Assembly: GCF_000243155.2 (NCBI RefSeq) | Contig: NC_018017.1 | Span: forward strand, 3,162,001-3,226,000 | Direction of reading: 5' to 3' | Length of the DNA: 64,000 bases | Source: Desulfitobacterium dehalogenans ATCC 51507 | Lineage (GTDB): Bacteria > Bacillota > Desulfitobacteriia > Desulfitobacteriales > Desulfitobacteriaceae | In this document: piece by piece, positions 6,136-15,269 of the stretch | Layout: each line of letters starts with the position of its first letter | Position numbering within the stretch: position 1 is the stretch's first letter | The notes under the pieces: generated by a model | Told to the model about the DNA's origin: nothing | The model's input: the letters and a program-made list of their open reading frames with translations, nothing else | Database searches by the model: none | Position numbers and translations under genes: made by a program

Positions 6136-9048
6136 TTATTCAAAGAGATAGATTGTTACATTACCTCTATCAAGAGTAAAAGTTTGATTGGCCGTTATTG
6201 AAACATTACAATTTGTTCCTGACATACTGAAAGAAAGATAAAAATCTACATGATTAGACGCGGCATGCATTTCTCCTTTACTTAAATTACTAACTGAGCC
6301 TAAGTACGTTCCTGATGGGCCACTTCCACCTCCCGTTCCATTTACGCTGCCACTCGAACTAAAATCCGCATAAACTAAAAATGGAGTGAAGTTGACATTG
6401 GGCACTGTAAAGTTTAGAACGGGATTTTTAACTGGATATGTATCGTAAATGAAATTCATTGATAATGACCGTTTTCCAGGAGGCATATTTCCCTCGACTC
6501 CAAAGATACTTGTACCACTTTTAATATTTGATGGTAACAGATTAGGCTCATTCCAATAAGTCCAGGTGTCAACGCCATCAAAATAGCCCCTTTGCGGCTT
6601 TAGAAAGAGCGTAGAGCCTCCACCTGTCCAGTATTCTTTCGCCTGGCTTCGGCCTACTCCTATGCCATTTGGATTAGATGTTGCCATGTTGGGCATGGTC
6701 CCGACTCGACCGGCTATAGTAACGCCCTGCAGGATCTTATCGACTGGGATAATAAGTGGGGCTGTAACGATTAAGGAATTTTGGTTTGTAGAGTAGTTTC
6801 CTTGGGGGCTATTTACCGAATACTGAAGTGTATAGGGCCCTCCAATAACGGTTGGAGTAATCAAAAAATTGAAGTATCCATTGGTATTTGTGGTTCTCGA
6901 TACGCTAACTCCAAACCCTCCAGAGACGGTCAAATTAGCCCCTGAAATAGGGTTCGCGTACGAATCGGTAAGCGTACCACTTACGATGGGTAAAGGGACC
7001 GACTTTCCTTCTGCCCAGACTTCAGTCGTCGTTGGAGAAACCGTAGAAAGTATTATCGCAGGTGCGCCTGGAGTCACGGTTATACCAACTGTTCCAATCA
7101 CAGCAGAGTCGTCTTCTAAGGTTGCCATAAGGGTGTGAGTTCCGGCCTTGGTAAGCGTACCGACTGTTGTCTGGACACGTCCTGACGCATCTGTTACAGC
7201 CGTTAACGGAGTGATCAAGGAATCACCCTGGGGAGTTTCTATAAACTTAACTGTTTTACCGGCTACAGGTTGTCCGTTGGAATCCTTAAGGACGAATCCC
7301 ACAGTCCCTATCGACTGTCCCGCTTTGACATTATATTGATCCTGTTCTGGAGTGAGCGTAAACGCTGAAGTTGCCAATACTGTTACCGTGAAGCTCCCAC
7401 CCGCTAACGGGTTATCCGCACTATCAGCTACGGTTAAGGTCTGAATACCTGGTGTCTGCATTGTTACATGAGTGTTGATCGTCCCACTATGAACGACCGT
7501 TGGAACACTCTCTGATAATGCATTGGATCTAACAGTTAGCGTTGTTCCGGAACTGACTGGATTATCGTATCGGTCGCTAATATAACCTGAAATAGAAAGA
7601 TTCGCCCCCGCATTCAGTGGATTGGGCGTTTGGGATAGATTATTGACCTTATACGGTGCGCCCGATGTAACCACTGTTGTCGCTGTAGGCGAATTTATTG
7701 AGCCGTTTGTCTGGGCATAGAATACGTGAGTTCCTGCCTTGGTTAATGTTGCCGTCATTGAGAAATTTCCTTGATCGTCAGTGACGGCTGAAGGCATGGT
7801 ATCCACCACGTTTGTTCCTGAAACAATTTTTACCTGGGTATTCGCAGCCGGTGGAGTTCCATAGGGACCAAGAACTTTGCCCGAAAACGTAACCGTCGAT
7901 CCCGCCGATAAGGTCGCTGGGGAGATATTTAACGCAATTGACTCAGGACTGCCTGGTATGACATTTACAGTCTTCGTCGTTGACGCTGACCCAGCTGTTG
8001 CAGTAATTGTTAATGAATTTAGCGAAGTTATTCTGTCAACGGAATATGTGAAACTCCCATACTTGGTATTAACATTTGTTGGTGGAATATCTGTGGCATT
8101 GCTAGAACTAATAGTAACAACCGTATCATCAGCAACGATCTTCCCTGAAGCATCCACCACTTTACCCGTGACATTGAATGTGTCTCCGATCTGAATTGTG
8201 CTCGGGACCTGAAGCGTAATCGAGGCCGGGACGCTCGGCTGAACATTCAACGTAACACTGGCTGAAGCCTTACCACTGACCCCTTGCAAAGTGATTGTAC
8301 CCTGAGTGGTAAAAGCCACATTGGCCGTATACTTGCCGGAACTATCCGTGGATACAGTTTGCCTTACTCCTCCCCCATTGAGAGTGATTTGTGTCCCCGC
8401 CGGGGCAGTATTAGCCCCGACATAAGCCGTTCCGGAAACTATTACTGAAGAATTAGCCACAGGGGATGAGTTTGAGCATGTCATCGTCATGCTGGTTGCC
8501 TGGATACTTGTACCCGATCCAGAGGAGGAACCTCCTGAATTGGTTCCCCCCTGGGTACCTCCGAAAATAGAGGAAATATCGGTGCTACCGGACGTATCAG
8601 CACCGGAACCGGGAATCAATTGACTTTGAGCAAGAGGTAGACTTCTTTCATAATATTTATGCCATATGGTCCTATCAGAGCCTAGTGCTCTAATGTCCCA
8701 GTCATAGCCAATGACAGCCTCAAGACCGCGACTACCGTATGACTGTGGCGTTGTTGTTGCGTTAAGATAAACCTTACCCGGATTTAAGCCGCTTTTTTCG
8801 ATATAAGCAATCAGTTGTTCTTGCCCTTTTGCAGTTAAAGCACCGTTTTGGGTCATGTTCTGGCCAATGATTTCCAGGGCATGATCCAGCGTGTTCATGA
8901 TCCGATTTGAGCTGGCCATATAGCCGCCACCGACGATAAAGGTCAGCAATACCGGTAAGACTATTATGAAGCTTACATAATTGCTTACCCCATTCTCTCG
9001 TTTTAACTGATAGGCCAGCCTTCTGATCAGATTTTTCAATCTCATCAT
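6136..9048 (-). CDS. TadE-anchored pilus adhesin, expressed gene of the shufflon
   Basis: Predicted surface adhesin of 970 residues, probably the pilus tip. The start is the ATG pair at 9048, 8 bases after GGAGGG. Near the N-terminus, after a basic stretch, is one hydrophobic helix (YVSFIIVLPVLLTFIVGGGY) followed by a TadE/G-like region. Then come a Ser/Gly-rich linker and at least five Ig-like repeats of about 100 residues (bacterial Ig/invasin type). At residue ~695 the frame crosses site F, and the rest is exchangeable: a tail-fibre-type collar and the tip ending YLFE. It is the last gene of the tad cluster, downstream of tadC. Residues 1-694 would be constant and 695-970 variable. The role in attachment or mate choice is inferred by analogy to PilV of R64. 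Confidence 0.8.
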   Translation of the reverse strand: MMRLKNLIRRLAYQLKRENGVSNYVSFIIVLPVLLTFIVGGGYMASSNRIMNTLDHALEIIGQNMTQNGALTAKGQEQLIAYIEKSGLNPGKVYLNATTTPQSYGSRGLEAVIGYDWDIRALGSDRTIWHKYYERSLPLAQSQLIPGSGADTSGSTDISSIFGGTQGGTNSGGSSSGSGTSIQATSMTMTCSNSSPVANSSVIVSGTAYVGANTAPAGTQITLNGGGVRQTVSTDSSGKYTANVAFTTQGTITLQGVSGKASASVTLNVQPSVPASITLQVPSTIQIGDTFNVTGKVVDASGKIVADDTVVTISSSNATDIPPTNVNTKYGSFTYSVDRITSLNSLTITATAGSASTTKTVNVIPGSPESIALNISPATLSAGSTVTFSGKVLGPYGTPPAANTQVKIVSGTNVVDTMPSAVTDDQGNFSMTATLTKAGTHVFYAQTNGSINSPTATTVVTSGAPYKVNNLSQTPNPLNAGANLSISGYISDRYDNPVSSGTTLTVRSNALSESVPTVVHSGTINTHVTMQTPGIQTLTVADSADNPLAGGSFTVTVLATSAFTLTPEQDQYNVKAGQSIGTVGFVLKDSNGQPVAGKTVKFIETPQGDSLITPLTAVTDASGRVQTTVGTLTKAGTHTLMATLEDDSAVIGTVGITVTPGAPAIILSTVSPTTTEVWAEGKSVPLPIVSGTLTDSYANPISGANLTVSGGFGVSVSRTTNTNGYFNFLITPTVIGGPYTLQYSVNSPQGNYSTNQNSLIVTAPLIIPVDKILQGVTIAGRVGTMPNMATSNPNGIGVGRSQAKEYWTGGGSTLFLKPQRGYFDGVDTWTYWNEPNLLPSNIKSGTSIFGVEGNMPPGKRSLSMNFIYDTYPVKNPVLNFTVPNVNFTPFLVYADFSSSGSVNGTGGGSGPSGTYLGSVSNLSKGEMHAASNHVDFYLSFSMSGTNCNVSITANQTFTLDRGNVTIYLFE
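6950..6966 (-). repeat. shufflon site F, fusion point in the expressed gene
   Basis: Same core, but preceded by TACC instead of ATTTC. This is the only copy with a different upstream flank, as expected for the fixed acceptor site joined to the constant part of the adhesin gene. Confidence 0.85.
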
Positions 9049-9129
9049 GGATTCTTCCCTCCAAACTACCTCCAAAAGAAATCAACGATCTATTTTCTTG
9101 AACTAAAAAATGATCCAAATCATAGTAAC

Positions 9130-9945
9130 TTATATACGACCTAATGAATCAGTCAGCATATGGTAAAAATACGGAATGAGCCAAAGCACAAAGGTAAAAA
9201 AGCCTACACCAGCAATGAGGGTTAAAGAACCAGACATTTTCTTAGTTGCATACTTCACCCTCTTGGCAGCACTTCTCTCAATTTTGGCCGCCATATCTCC
9301 AAAAGGATCAGGACTTCCCAAATGATCTGTTGGGACACCCTCCCTGTGATAGGTTTTTAGCTTCATAAGGATAGCACTCATATCCCGATCCCCAATCTTA
9401 TCCGCCAGCCGATCCAGAGCATCCGGTATCGAGACACCCCCGGCTATTTCCGAATTCAATTCCATCCATGCCACTTTCATAGGGCCATGGAGTATCGGCA
9501 GGATAGCCGGTATAGCCTGGGATACCGTATCGCCCACAATTAGACGTATCTTAAGCAGAGTGGCTAAATTGCCCGCTTGAGCGACAACATCCTCATGCCA
9601 AGAGGTATACGCTTGATAATACTGCATCCAGTGGATGAGATAAGCGGCACCGCCTCCAAATAAAGCCCATGCTATGCTCCGCCCGGCTAAGCCAAAAAAC
9701 AGAGCTGCACCTAGAGTCATCAACACCCCCTTAGTGATGTAAGCTTGTGGGGATATACCTAAGCGAAGCAAACGTGACCGCAGCCCATAGGATGTCTTTT
9801 TTTCTATCCATGCCATGACTTTATTTTTTATTTTCTGGTCATCCAATCCAAATACTTCATTCCGTCTGACATCCTCTTCGCTGATTCCTAAATAGATAAA
9901 TGTAAAGGCTGAAAATGAGAGTGCCGCTATCATCGGTAAATTCAA
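9130..9945 (-). CDS. tadC: TadC-like pilus inner-membrane platform protein
   Basis: A 271-residue membrane protein of the type II secretion F-domain family, which with TadB forms the platform on which CpaF acts. It has an N-terminal hydrophobic segment, a pair of helices around residues 60-110 (GVLMTLGAALFFGLAGRSIAWALFGG), a cytoplasmic T2SSF-type domain (LPILHGPMKVAWMELNSEIAGGVSIPDALDRLADKIGD) and a C-terminal hydrophobic helix. The start follows AGGAGGAATCACCTTGA. It lies directly after tadB and before the adhesin. Family assignment is by pattern and position. Confidence 0.8.
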   Translation of the reverse strand: MNLPMIAALSFSAFTFIYLGISEEDVRRNEVFGLDDQKIKNKVMAWIEKKTSYGLRSRLLRLGISPQAYITKGVLMTLGAALFFGLAGRSIAWALFGGGAAYLIHWMQYYQAYTSWHEDVVAQAGNLATLLKIRLIVGDTVSQAIPAILPILHGPMKVAWMELNSEIAGGVSIPDALDRLADKIGDRDMSAILMKLKTYHREGVPTDHLGSPDPFGDMAAKIERSAAKRVKYATKKMSGSLTLIAGVGFFTFVLWLIPYFYHMLTDSLGRI

Positions 9946-9969
9946 GGTGATTCCTCCTTCTTCAGCAGC

Positions 9970-10863
9970 TTAAAGTGTTACTCTAAACCGTGAATATTTT
10001 CTTAAGCTGTTAAAAATAATCACGGTACCAATGGCCGAAAGGGCCAGCAGCCATCCGAACGTCGTTGGTATAACCAACCATACATCCGGCATAAAACTCC
10101 GATAGACCAAGGGACCGGCAAGGGATACTGAAAGAAAAGCAAGCAATAGATTCATCCAAAGTGACACTTCTCCCCGCAGATCACTCTGAATATCTTCTTC
10201 TTCCTTGAATTTGAAATCCAGAATATCGAAGCTATCACTTCCTTTGGTTCCCACTTTTTTTACTGTAGTCACCAAATTAGCAAAGAAGAGAAAACTAGGA
10301 GTATTAATTTCCTGGGCCATTTCAGTTATCGCCACCTCAATAGACACTTTCGCTCCAATTTTCTTCATATATGTTTGGGCTATAGAATACATTGGCTCTT
10401 CTCTCATCAGTAACGCCGCCTGCCATAAAGCTTCGTTGATCGTCCGCCCATTGCCTAACCCGTCAGCCGTCGTGCCAACAAAAATCGCCACTTGCCGATC
10501 ACGCATATCTAAGAGTCCGGCCGCCTTGCGTTCGTAATACAAACCCGGCAGCTGGAAGCCCACTGCATACATAATGACAGCAGCCACATAGTTTTGGGCG
10601 ATAGCCAACCATGCAAAAGTCACGATAAAGCCAAAGACAAATGAGAGCACCCTATAACGCAGATAAGGTACTCCCAAAATCGTAAGGCTTTGCAACGTAA
10701 CGACATTCCCCTTCTTGGCCTTCTCTTCTTTTTTCCTAACACTTTTTACTACTTCCTCTGTCTTCTCATCAAAGGTAAGCCCCTTCTCCTTGTTCTTTTG
10801 CCACAAGAAGAAAGCTATAGCCATCGCTAAAGCACTCAGCAGACTAAGCAGAGACCATTCCAT
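9970..10863 (-). CDS. tadB: TadB-like pilus inner-membrane platform protein
   Basis: A 297-residue membrane protein. I chose the ATG at 10863 (MEWSLLSLL), which has a strong AGGAGGATAAGG site directly upstream, overlapping the 3' end of cpaF by 20 bases and implying coupled translation. It has an N-terminal helix, a charged linker, a second helix pair near residues 75-120, a central T2SSF domain (GRTINEALWQAALLMREEPMYSIAQTY) and two C-terminal helices. It works with TadC as the assembly platform of Flp-type pili. Confidence 0.8.
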   Translation of the reverse strand: MEWSLLSLLSALAMAIAFFLWQKNKEKGLTFDEKTEEVVKSVRKKEEKAKKGNVVTLQSLTILGVPYLRYRVLSFVFGFIVTFAWLAIAQNYVAAVIMYAVGFQLPGLYYERKAAGLLDMRDRQVAIFVGTTADGLGNGRTINEALWQAALLMREEPMYSIAQTYMKKIGAKVSIEVAITEMAQEINTPSFLFFANLVTTVKKVGTKGSDSFDILDFKFKEEEDIQSDLRGEVSLWMNLLLAFLSVSLAGPLVYRSFMPDVWLVIPTTFGWLLALSAIGTVIIFNSLRKYSRFRVTL

Positions 10864-12310
10864 CCTTATCCTCCTCAGCATCTTTTTTCTTGGTTTTTCT
10901 GGATTTCTTACCCTTATCCTTATTACCAGGAAACTCTGGCACAATAGCCCCATTAATGATCCATTCCCGCCTCTTATCTTCTTCAATGTCATTGACCCAT
11001 TCGAATGTGTCTGTTATTGGGTCCCAAACAAATATGTCTTTGAATTTCGGAGTATTGCTTGCTTCTAAAGAATTGACTTCGACAATACGAGATATCCGTC
11101 GACGACCATCACGTGTACGGGCAAGAAAGACCATGATGTGGACTTGTTCGTGTATAAAGCGTTCCAAGAACTCTTCACTCATGTCATATCCCGCTTGCTT
11201 CATCCGCATAATAAGTAAGAAGACAGCCTTTTGAGGATTTCCAGCATGCATGGTGGACACCGCACCATCATGCCCAGCTGCCGAAGTTAAGAGAAAAACA
11301 GCAGCCTCAATACCACGAATCTCGGACACACACACTCTATCGCCCCGTTTTCTCATGCTCTCCTCAAACAGAGCTATCATATCCATCTTGTTTTGACCTT
11401 GTGTAACAGTTTGCATACTTAAAAAGCGTTTCAAATTAGCGTTGGTTTCCCGAGTATCTTCGAGCATAATGACTCGTTCTTCTGGATCGAAACCACCGCC
11501 CTCTACTGTAGCTCCGCCTTCCATCACGGTTCTTACCCAGGTTGTTTTACCTGTACCAGTAGGCCCTAGAATTAACATTGTAGCCTTACCACGAGCAGAC
11601 GCAAGCATAAAGTGGGCCATATCTATATCAGCTGATCCGGCCTTAATTTGGTCCTCAACGGAGTATTTTTTTGTTTGTTTCACACTTTTCCGGATATTCA
11701 CTGTGATATGCTCCGTTACAGGCGGACAGGTTGCTTGCACCCGTTCCCCATTTGCAAGTTCCACATTTACACTTGGATTCCCGTAATTTAATGGTCTCTC
11801 TGCCTTGGCCATCTTCAGTAACTGGTCCACCCACTGCTGTAGTTCCTCGTCGCTTTCAAAAACTTCATCGTTTTCAAATGGTGGATCTTCTCCTAGACGA
11901 TATAAAACACCCCCGACTTCAACATCAACTGCGCCAGGGGCATCAATGATAAGCTCTGTGATTTTATTGTCATTCATGTGTTTATCAAAAATACCAAAGC
12001 CAAAAAGATTGACCTTCATCTGCTCATAAGCATCTTTCTTCTCAGTACTGGTCAACGATTTTTTTTCAATAACCAATTCCAGGTGGCGCAAGATTTCTTT
12101 CTCGTGAGTGTATTTATCAATCAAGAGGTTTCCGGCGCTTTTAATTACATCAGCATTGATTTCATCAAGGATTCCTTTCCAATGCTCCTTCCGGCTGTCA
12201 TCTTGCTTATTCTTATCCTGTTTCTGTTTTCGCTGACCAGTCACCTTGAGATCAGCCAGATTGACACTTCTTTCTGTTACTTCCAGTGTTTCAAAATCTA
12301 GTCTTGGCAT
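10844..12310 (-). CDS. cpaF: CpaF/TadA-type pilus assembly ATPase
   Basis: Cytoplasmic hexameric ATPase of the secretion superfamily that powers Tad pilus assembly; 488 residues, slightly long for the family because of a Lys-rich C-terminal tail. It shows Walker A GPTGTGKTT, an Asp-box region MLEDTRETNANLKRF, a Walker B-like region DRVCVSEIRGIEAAVFLLTSAAGHDG and the His-box STMHAGNP. The N-terminal region (TELIIDAPGAVDVEVGG) fits the CpaF N-domain. It is followed by tadB with a 20-base overlap. Confidence 0.92.
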   Translation of the reverse strand: MPRLDFETLEVTERSVNLADLKVTGQRKQKQDKNKQDDSRKEHWKGILDEINADVIKSAGNLLIDKYTHEKEILRHLELVIEKKSLTSTEKKDAYEQMKVNLFGFGIFDKHMNDNKITELIIDAPGAVDVEVGGVLYRLGEDPPFENDEVFESDEELQQWVDQLLKMAKAERPLNYGNPSVNVELANGERVQATCPPVTEHITVNIRKSVKQTKKYSVEDQIKAGSADIDMAHFMLASARGKATMLILGPTGTGKTTWVRTVMEGGATVEGGGFDPEERVIMLEDTRETNANLKRFLSMQTVTQGQNKMDMIALFEESMRKRGDRVCVSEIRGIEAAVFLLTSAAGHDGAVSTMHAGNPQKAVFLLIMRMKQAGYDMSEEFLERFIHEQVHIMVFLARTRDGRRRISRIVEVNSLEASNTPKFKDIFVWDPITDTFEWVNDIEEDKRREWIINGAIVPEFPGNKDKGKKSRKTKKKDAEEDKDGMVSA

Positions 12311-12385
12311 GAGCTATTCCTCCTTCATTAAGGTAAGTTCCCGGAACCCTATACCGTTCCGGGAACTTAGATACACTTCAGACAT

Positions 12386-12529
12386 TTAGATCGATGGCAC
12401 AGAATTAAGCAGGTTTTGCAAAGTATTGTTAAACCAGTTGCCGACGGCTCCCGGTGCTACCGAATTAATAATTAATCCTATCCCAATAACAACTACTACA
12501 ATAATTATCAGCGTAGCCCAATTGTCCAT
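12386..12529 (-). CDS. 47-residue Flp-like pilin candidate
   Basis: A small gene below the usual length cut-off. ATG at 12529 follows GGGAG by about 9 bases. The product starts MDNWATLIIIVVVVIGIG: a very hydrophobic N-terminal helix followed by a short polar tail (GNWFNNTLQNLLNSVPSI). Size, single helix, NN/LN-rich tail and position between tadZ and cpaF fit a Flp pilin. It lacks the basic leader and Gly-x4-Glu cleavage motif of classical Flp, so it may be unprocessed or a different small subunit. It is the best candidate for the major shaft subunit in the cluster. Confidence 0.65.
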   Translation of the reverse strand: MDNWATLIIIVVVVIGIGLIINSVAPGAVGNWFNNTLQNLLNSVPSI

Positions 12530-12587
12530 TCTTTTATCTCCCTTCGTTACTCATTTTTCGTCACTAAAAAAGCGTTTTGTTCAGATA

Positions 12588-13811
12588 TTAGCAAAAGAAA
12601 AAGCTAAGAAAACCTTTCCGCTTTTTCTTAGCTTTCCCACCGGGTCCATCACCCTTGGTGCCTTCGATTAAGTTTATAGCTGAGGCATCACCTCCCAAAT
12701 CCATATTAAAAAAGACCTTGCGCCAGGAAGAATCCGAAGGAATCTCAAACTTAGCCCGGTTAATCATTCTGTCATAGTGCTCTACATCTGCAGAGATTGA
12801 ACCGAGCAAAGGCAGTCCTAACGCATCAGCCATTTCTTCCGGACTAAGCCCATTTTTCTCCGGCACTTTATTGACAAGCAGCCGGTACTTCTTCGGCAAA
12901 TTGCTGAACTGCTCTACTTCCTGGCACAGCTTCAGGTGTTTTTGCAAGGCATCCATAAGAATATCCGTTGGCTCAGCTACCAGAACCACTTGATCCACCG
13001 CCTGCAGCACAGAAAACGTCATAACATCACGCAATCTTGGCGGCAGGTCGTATAAAGTTAAGTCGAATTGTGAATTAGCCCAAGTAAAGAGAGATGACAC
13101 ATTCTGCATGTTGCATGATAATCCGTTAAATGTACTAACCATTGGTACAACCTGTATTCGACCGACCTTCTGTACAATTCGTTTTATGTTTTCCGAGAAA
13201 AACACTTCATCATCCCATACCGCCTTTTCTAGCGAATCAAGTCCCTCTTGTGCAGGGGACTTTCCCAGATAACGTAATACTCCTCCTTTGTCTTCATCGG
13301 TTTCAATTAAACCGACATTGATTCGTGCTTGTTCAGCAAGCTTTGCCAGATGGACAGCAGCTGTTGTCTTTCCTACACCACCTCCTGGGGAAAATAATGC
13401 CACAGACCGTACCGGCGTAAATTTGTTTGATCTTTTATGCTTTGCTTCGCTTTCATCCCAATCCCAATTTAATTCCTCATTTAGGTCACCGCAATTATCT
13501 TGCAGTAGGGGTTCCAAAAAACCGTCTACGCACTCCGGCAAATTCCCCGTCAGCTTTTGATACGTCAACGCTTTATCCGACGATGGAATGGAAGCTTTAC
13601 CATATAGGAGGGCAATTTCACCTTCTATTCCATCCAAAAATCTCATGTCGTCTACGCATTTCCGGTAAATAATAAAAGCATCAGCTTGAACCTCTTCTAC
13701 CCCGTGAAGATCCAGCTGAAGCTTTGCCGTTACTCCGTACTTTTCATTTAGATACTCACATAATCGAGTACCTATATTTTTATCTGGGATAATTACTATA
13801 ACCGTTTTCAT
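12588..13811 (-). CDS. TadZ/CpaE-like pilus localisation ATPase
   Basis: A 407-residue protein with an atypical receiver-like N-terminus (TVIVIIPDKNIGTRLCEYLNEKYGV) and a MinD/ParA ATPase domain. Its deviant Walker A is intact (FSPGGGVGKTTAAVHLA), followed by LIETDEDKGG and LYDLPPRLRD. TadZ/CpaE proteins place the pilus machine in the cell. It is one of three ATPase-like proteins of this kind in the element and the only one with a complete P-loop lysine. Confidence 0.82.
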   Translation of the reverse strand: MKTVIVIIPDKNIGTRLCEYLNEKYGVTAKLQLDLHGVEEVQADAFIIYRKCVDDMRFLDGIEGEIALLYGKASIPSSDKALTYQKLTGNLPECVDGFLEPLLQDNCGDLNEELNWDWDESEAKHKRSNKFTPVRSVALFSPGGGVGKTTAAVHLAKLAEQARINVGLIETDEDKGGVLRYLGKSPAQEGLDSLEKAVWDDEVFFSENIKRIVQKVGRIQVVPMVSTFNGLSCNMQNVSSLFTWANSQFDLTLYDLPPRLRDVMTFSVLQAVDQVVLVAEPTDILMDALQKHLKLCQEVEQFSNLPKKYRLLVNKVPEKNGLSPEEMADALGLPLLGSISADVEHYDRMINRAKFEIPSDSSWRKVFFNMDLGGDASAINLIEGTKGDGPGGKAKKKRKGFLSFFFC

Positions 13812-13830
13812 TCAACAACCACCTTTTTTG

Positions 13831-14643
13831 CTAAAATACTCTTGCTGAAGGAGCACTGATTAGATTATGCAGTAGCTCTTCAGCAATAGATTGAACATTT
13901 TGTGGAACCTTATCACCTTGCTCCATACTTTTCATCGAATTTTCCCATGGAATGCAATAATTAATTTTTTGTTCAATAATCCCTGCTAGTTGTGCTGAAT
14001 CTTTTGATGAGTATGCTTGGTTTGCAATCCAGATTAATTTGTCGCTCAAATTTGCGTATCTGGTTTGCTCATAAAAGCGAATGGCTGCGTCTATTCCCAT
14101 ATCTGTTGGCCGGAACAAAGAAACGATATGATCAGCATCTATCAACGCTGCGCGGGATAATGCATCACTTAGAAGATTTCCGGCATCAACGACCATAAAG
14201 CCGGTACCCGCCATCTTCCTAGCAAGTCGCAATAATTCCAAGGCTTCTTCTTCTTTCCAGGCCCATTGAGTATTATAAGGAGCACCGGATCGGGGTAATG
14301 TGCTTAGGCCTTTTATGATGTTCACTTTAATATCTTCCAATTCACTATTCATTTTTTCACGGTTCTTACTTATTGTATCAAGGCCATTGTTCGCAGGTCT
14401 TTTCCCCATAAGGCGCAAAAAGCTTCCTCCGCTTGCTGCTGCCTCAACAACCAGCACTGTAAATCCCCAACGATGTAAGGTTTTAGACAGAACCGCCGTA
14501 AGGCAAGACGTACCTACTCCTCCCTGTGTTCCATAGACCGCTATAGTTTGATTTGCGGCGATCACCCCAGGACCCCCGGTTCGTCCCCTCACAAGACGAT
14601 CAAATAATCCTCGCTTGTTCATAATTGTTTCAGCGTACTCCAT
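13831..14643 (-). CDS. MinD/ParA-like protein with degenerate P-loop
   Basis: A 270-residue protein related to TadZ/MinD ATPases. The P-loop reads VYGTQGGVGTSCLTAVLSKTL: the Gly frame is kept but GKT is replaced by GTS, so the catalytic lysine is absent. LVVEAAASGGSFLRLMG and MVVDAGNLLSD occupy the switch positions. It sits one gene upstream of the intact tadZ homologue, and a pseudo-ATPase partner of it is a reasonable inference. It may still bind nucleotide. Confidence 0.75.
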   Translation of the reverse strand: MEYAETIMNKRGLFDRLVRGRTGGPGVIAANQTIAVYGTQGGVGTSCLTAVLSKTLHRWGFTVLVVEAAASGGSFLRLMGKRPANNGLDTISKNREKMNSELEDIKVNIIKGLSTLPRSGAPYNTQWAWKEEEALELLRLARKMAGTGFMVVDAGNLLSDALSRAALIDADHIVSLFRPTDMGIDAAIRFYEQTRYANLSDKLIWIANQAYSSKDSAQLAGIIEQKINYCIPWENSMKSMEQGDKVPQNVQSIAEELLHNLISAPSARVF

Positions 14644-14669
14644 AAATGACCTCTTCCTTTTTTATTTTT

Positions 14670-15269
14670 TCAGCGAGCCAAATTCCATGCTCCGGTTGAA
14701 GCATCATAAGAATTAGAGCTGACCATAACATAAATTGGGATTGTCCACCGTGTGAATACTGGGATAAATCCCATATCAATTTTAATGTGCATATCCATTT
14801 TTATATAAACACTTGTACCTGGTACTGGATTCGAAAACTCTGTCGGAGGTAATGAGCCACGGTCACTTTCGCCAAAAGTTTCTAAAGACCTTATTGTATA
14901 AGTGTTACGCGGCCAATCCTTCATTTGGTCTTGTAGAATACTGATAAATTCATTCTGAAAAGCTCCGGCATTCGAGACTTGTACACCATTGTTAGTTGTA
15001 TCAGGGATTGCATGGTTTCCGAAGGCCGTTTTTGCAGCTACCTCAATTCCATAACTGAGATTTGTAGCCATGGCTTGTATCTTACCAACATAGGAGAAGG
15101 CAGCATACACGGCTAAAAGGGTGGATATAAAGAAGATAGCAAGTATATAGATTGGTGGGCCGCCATGTTCGTCACTAAATCGCGAAGCTTTGTATTTTTT
15201 AATGAGATACTTAAAGATATTTATCACCCCCAGTTCATTCTTCACCCTTAAAGACTTTAAGGTTGCCAT
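14670..15269 (-). CDS. TadE-like pseudopilin
   Basis: A 199-residue protein with one hydrophobic helix near residues 43-65 (PIYILAIFFISTLLAVYAAF) behind a basic N-terminus, followed by KIQAMATNLSYGIEVAAKTA, typical of TadE/TadG pseudopilins, and a ~130-residue extracytoplasmic domain. It overlaps the end of the upstream secreted-protein gene by 13 bases. Likely a minor pilus subunit processed by the prepilin peptidase at 19396; the exact cleavage site is not obvious. Confidence 0.7.
   Translation of the reverse strand: MATLKSLRVKNELGVINIFKYLIKKYKASRFSDEHGGPPIYILAIFFISTLLAVYAAFSYVGKIQAMATNLSYGIEVAAKTAFGNHAIPDTTNNGVQVSNAGAFQNEFISILQDQMKDWPRNTYTIRSLETFGESDRGSLPPTEFSNPVPGTSVYIKMDMHIKIDMGFIPVFTRWTIPIYVMVSSNSYDASTGAWNLAR

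Larger units (their letters stand above)
5205..6966 (-). repeat. tandem 881-bp duplication (cassettes E and F), third copy at 1508-2388
   Basis: Corresponding bases of sites D/E and E/F are 881 bp apart and the sequence between appears identical by eye. The B-C segment in the opposite orientation is also 881 bp long and matches except near its 5' end. Confidence 0.85.
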
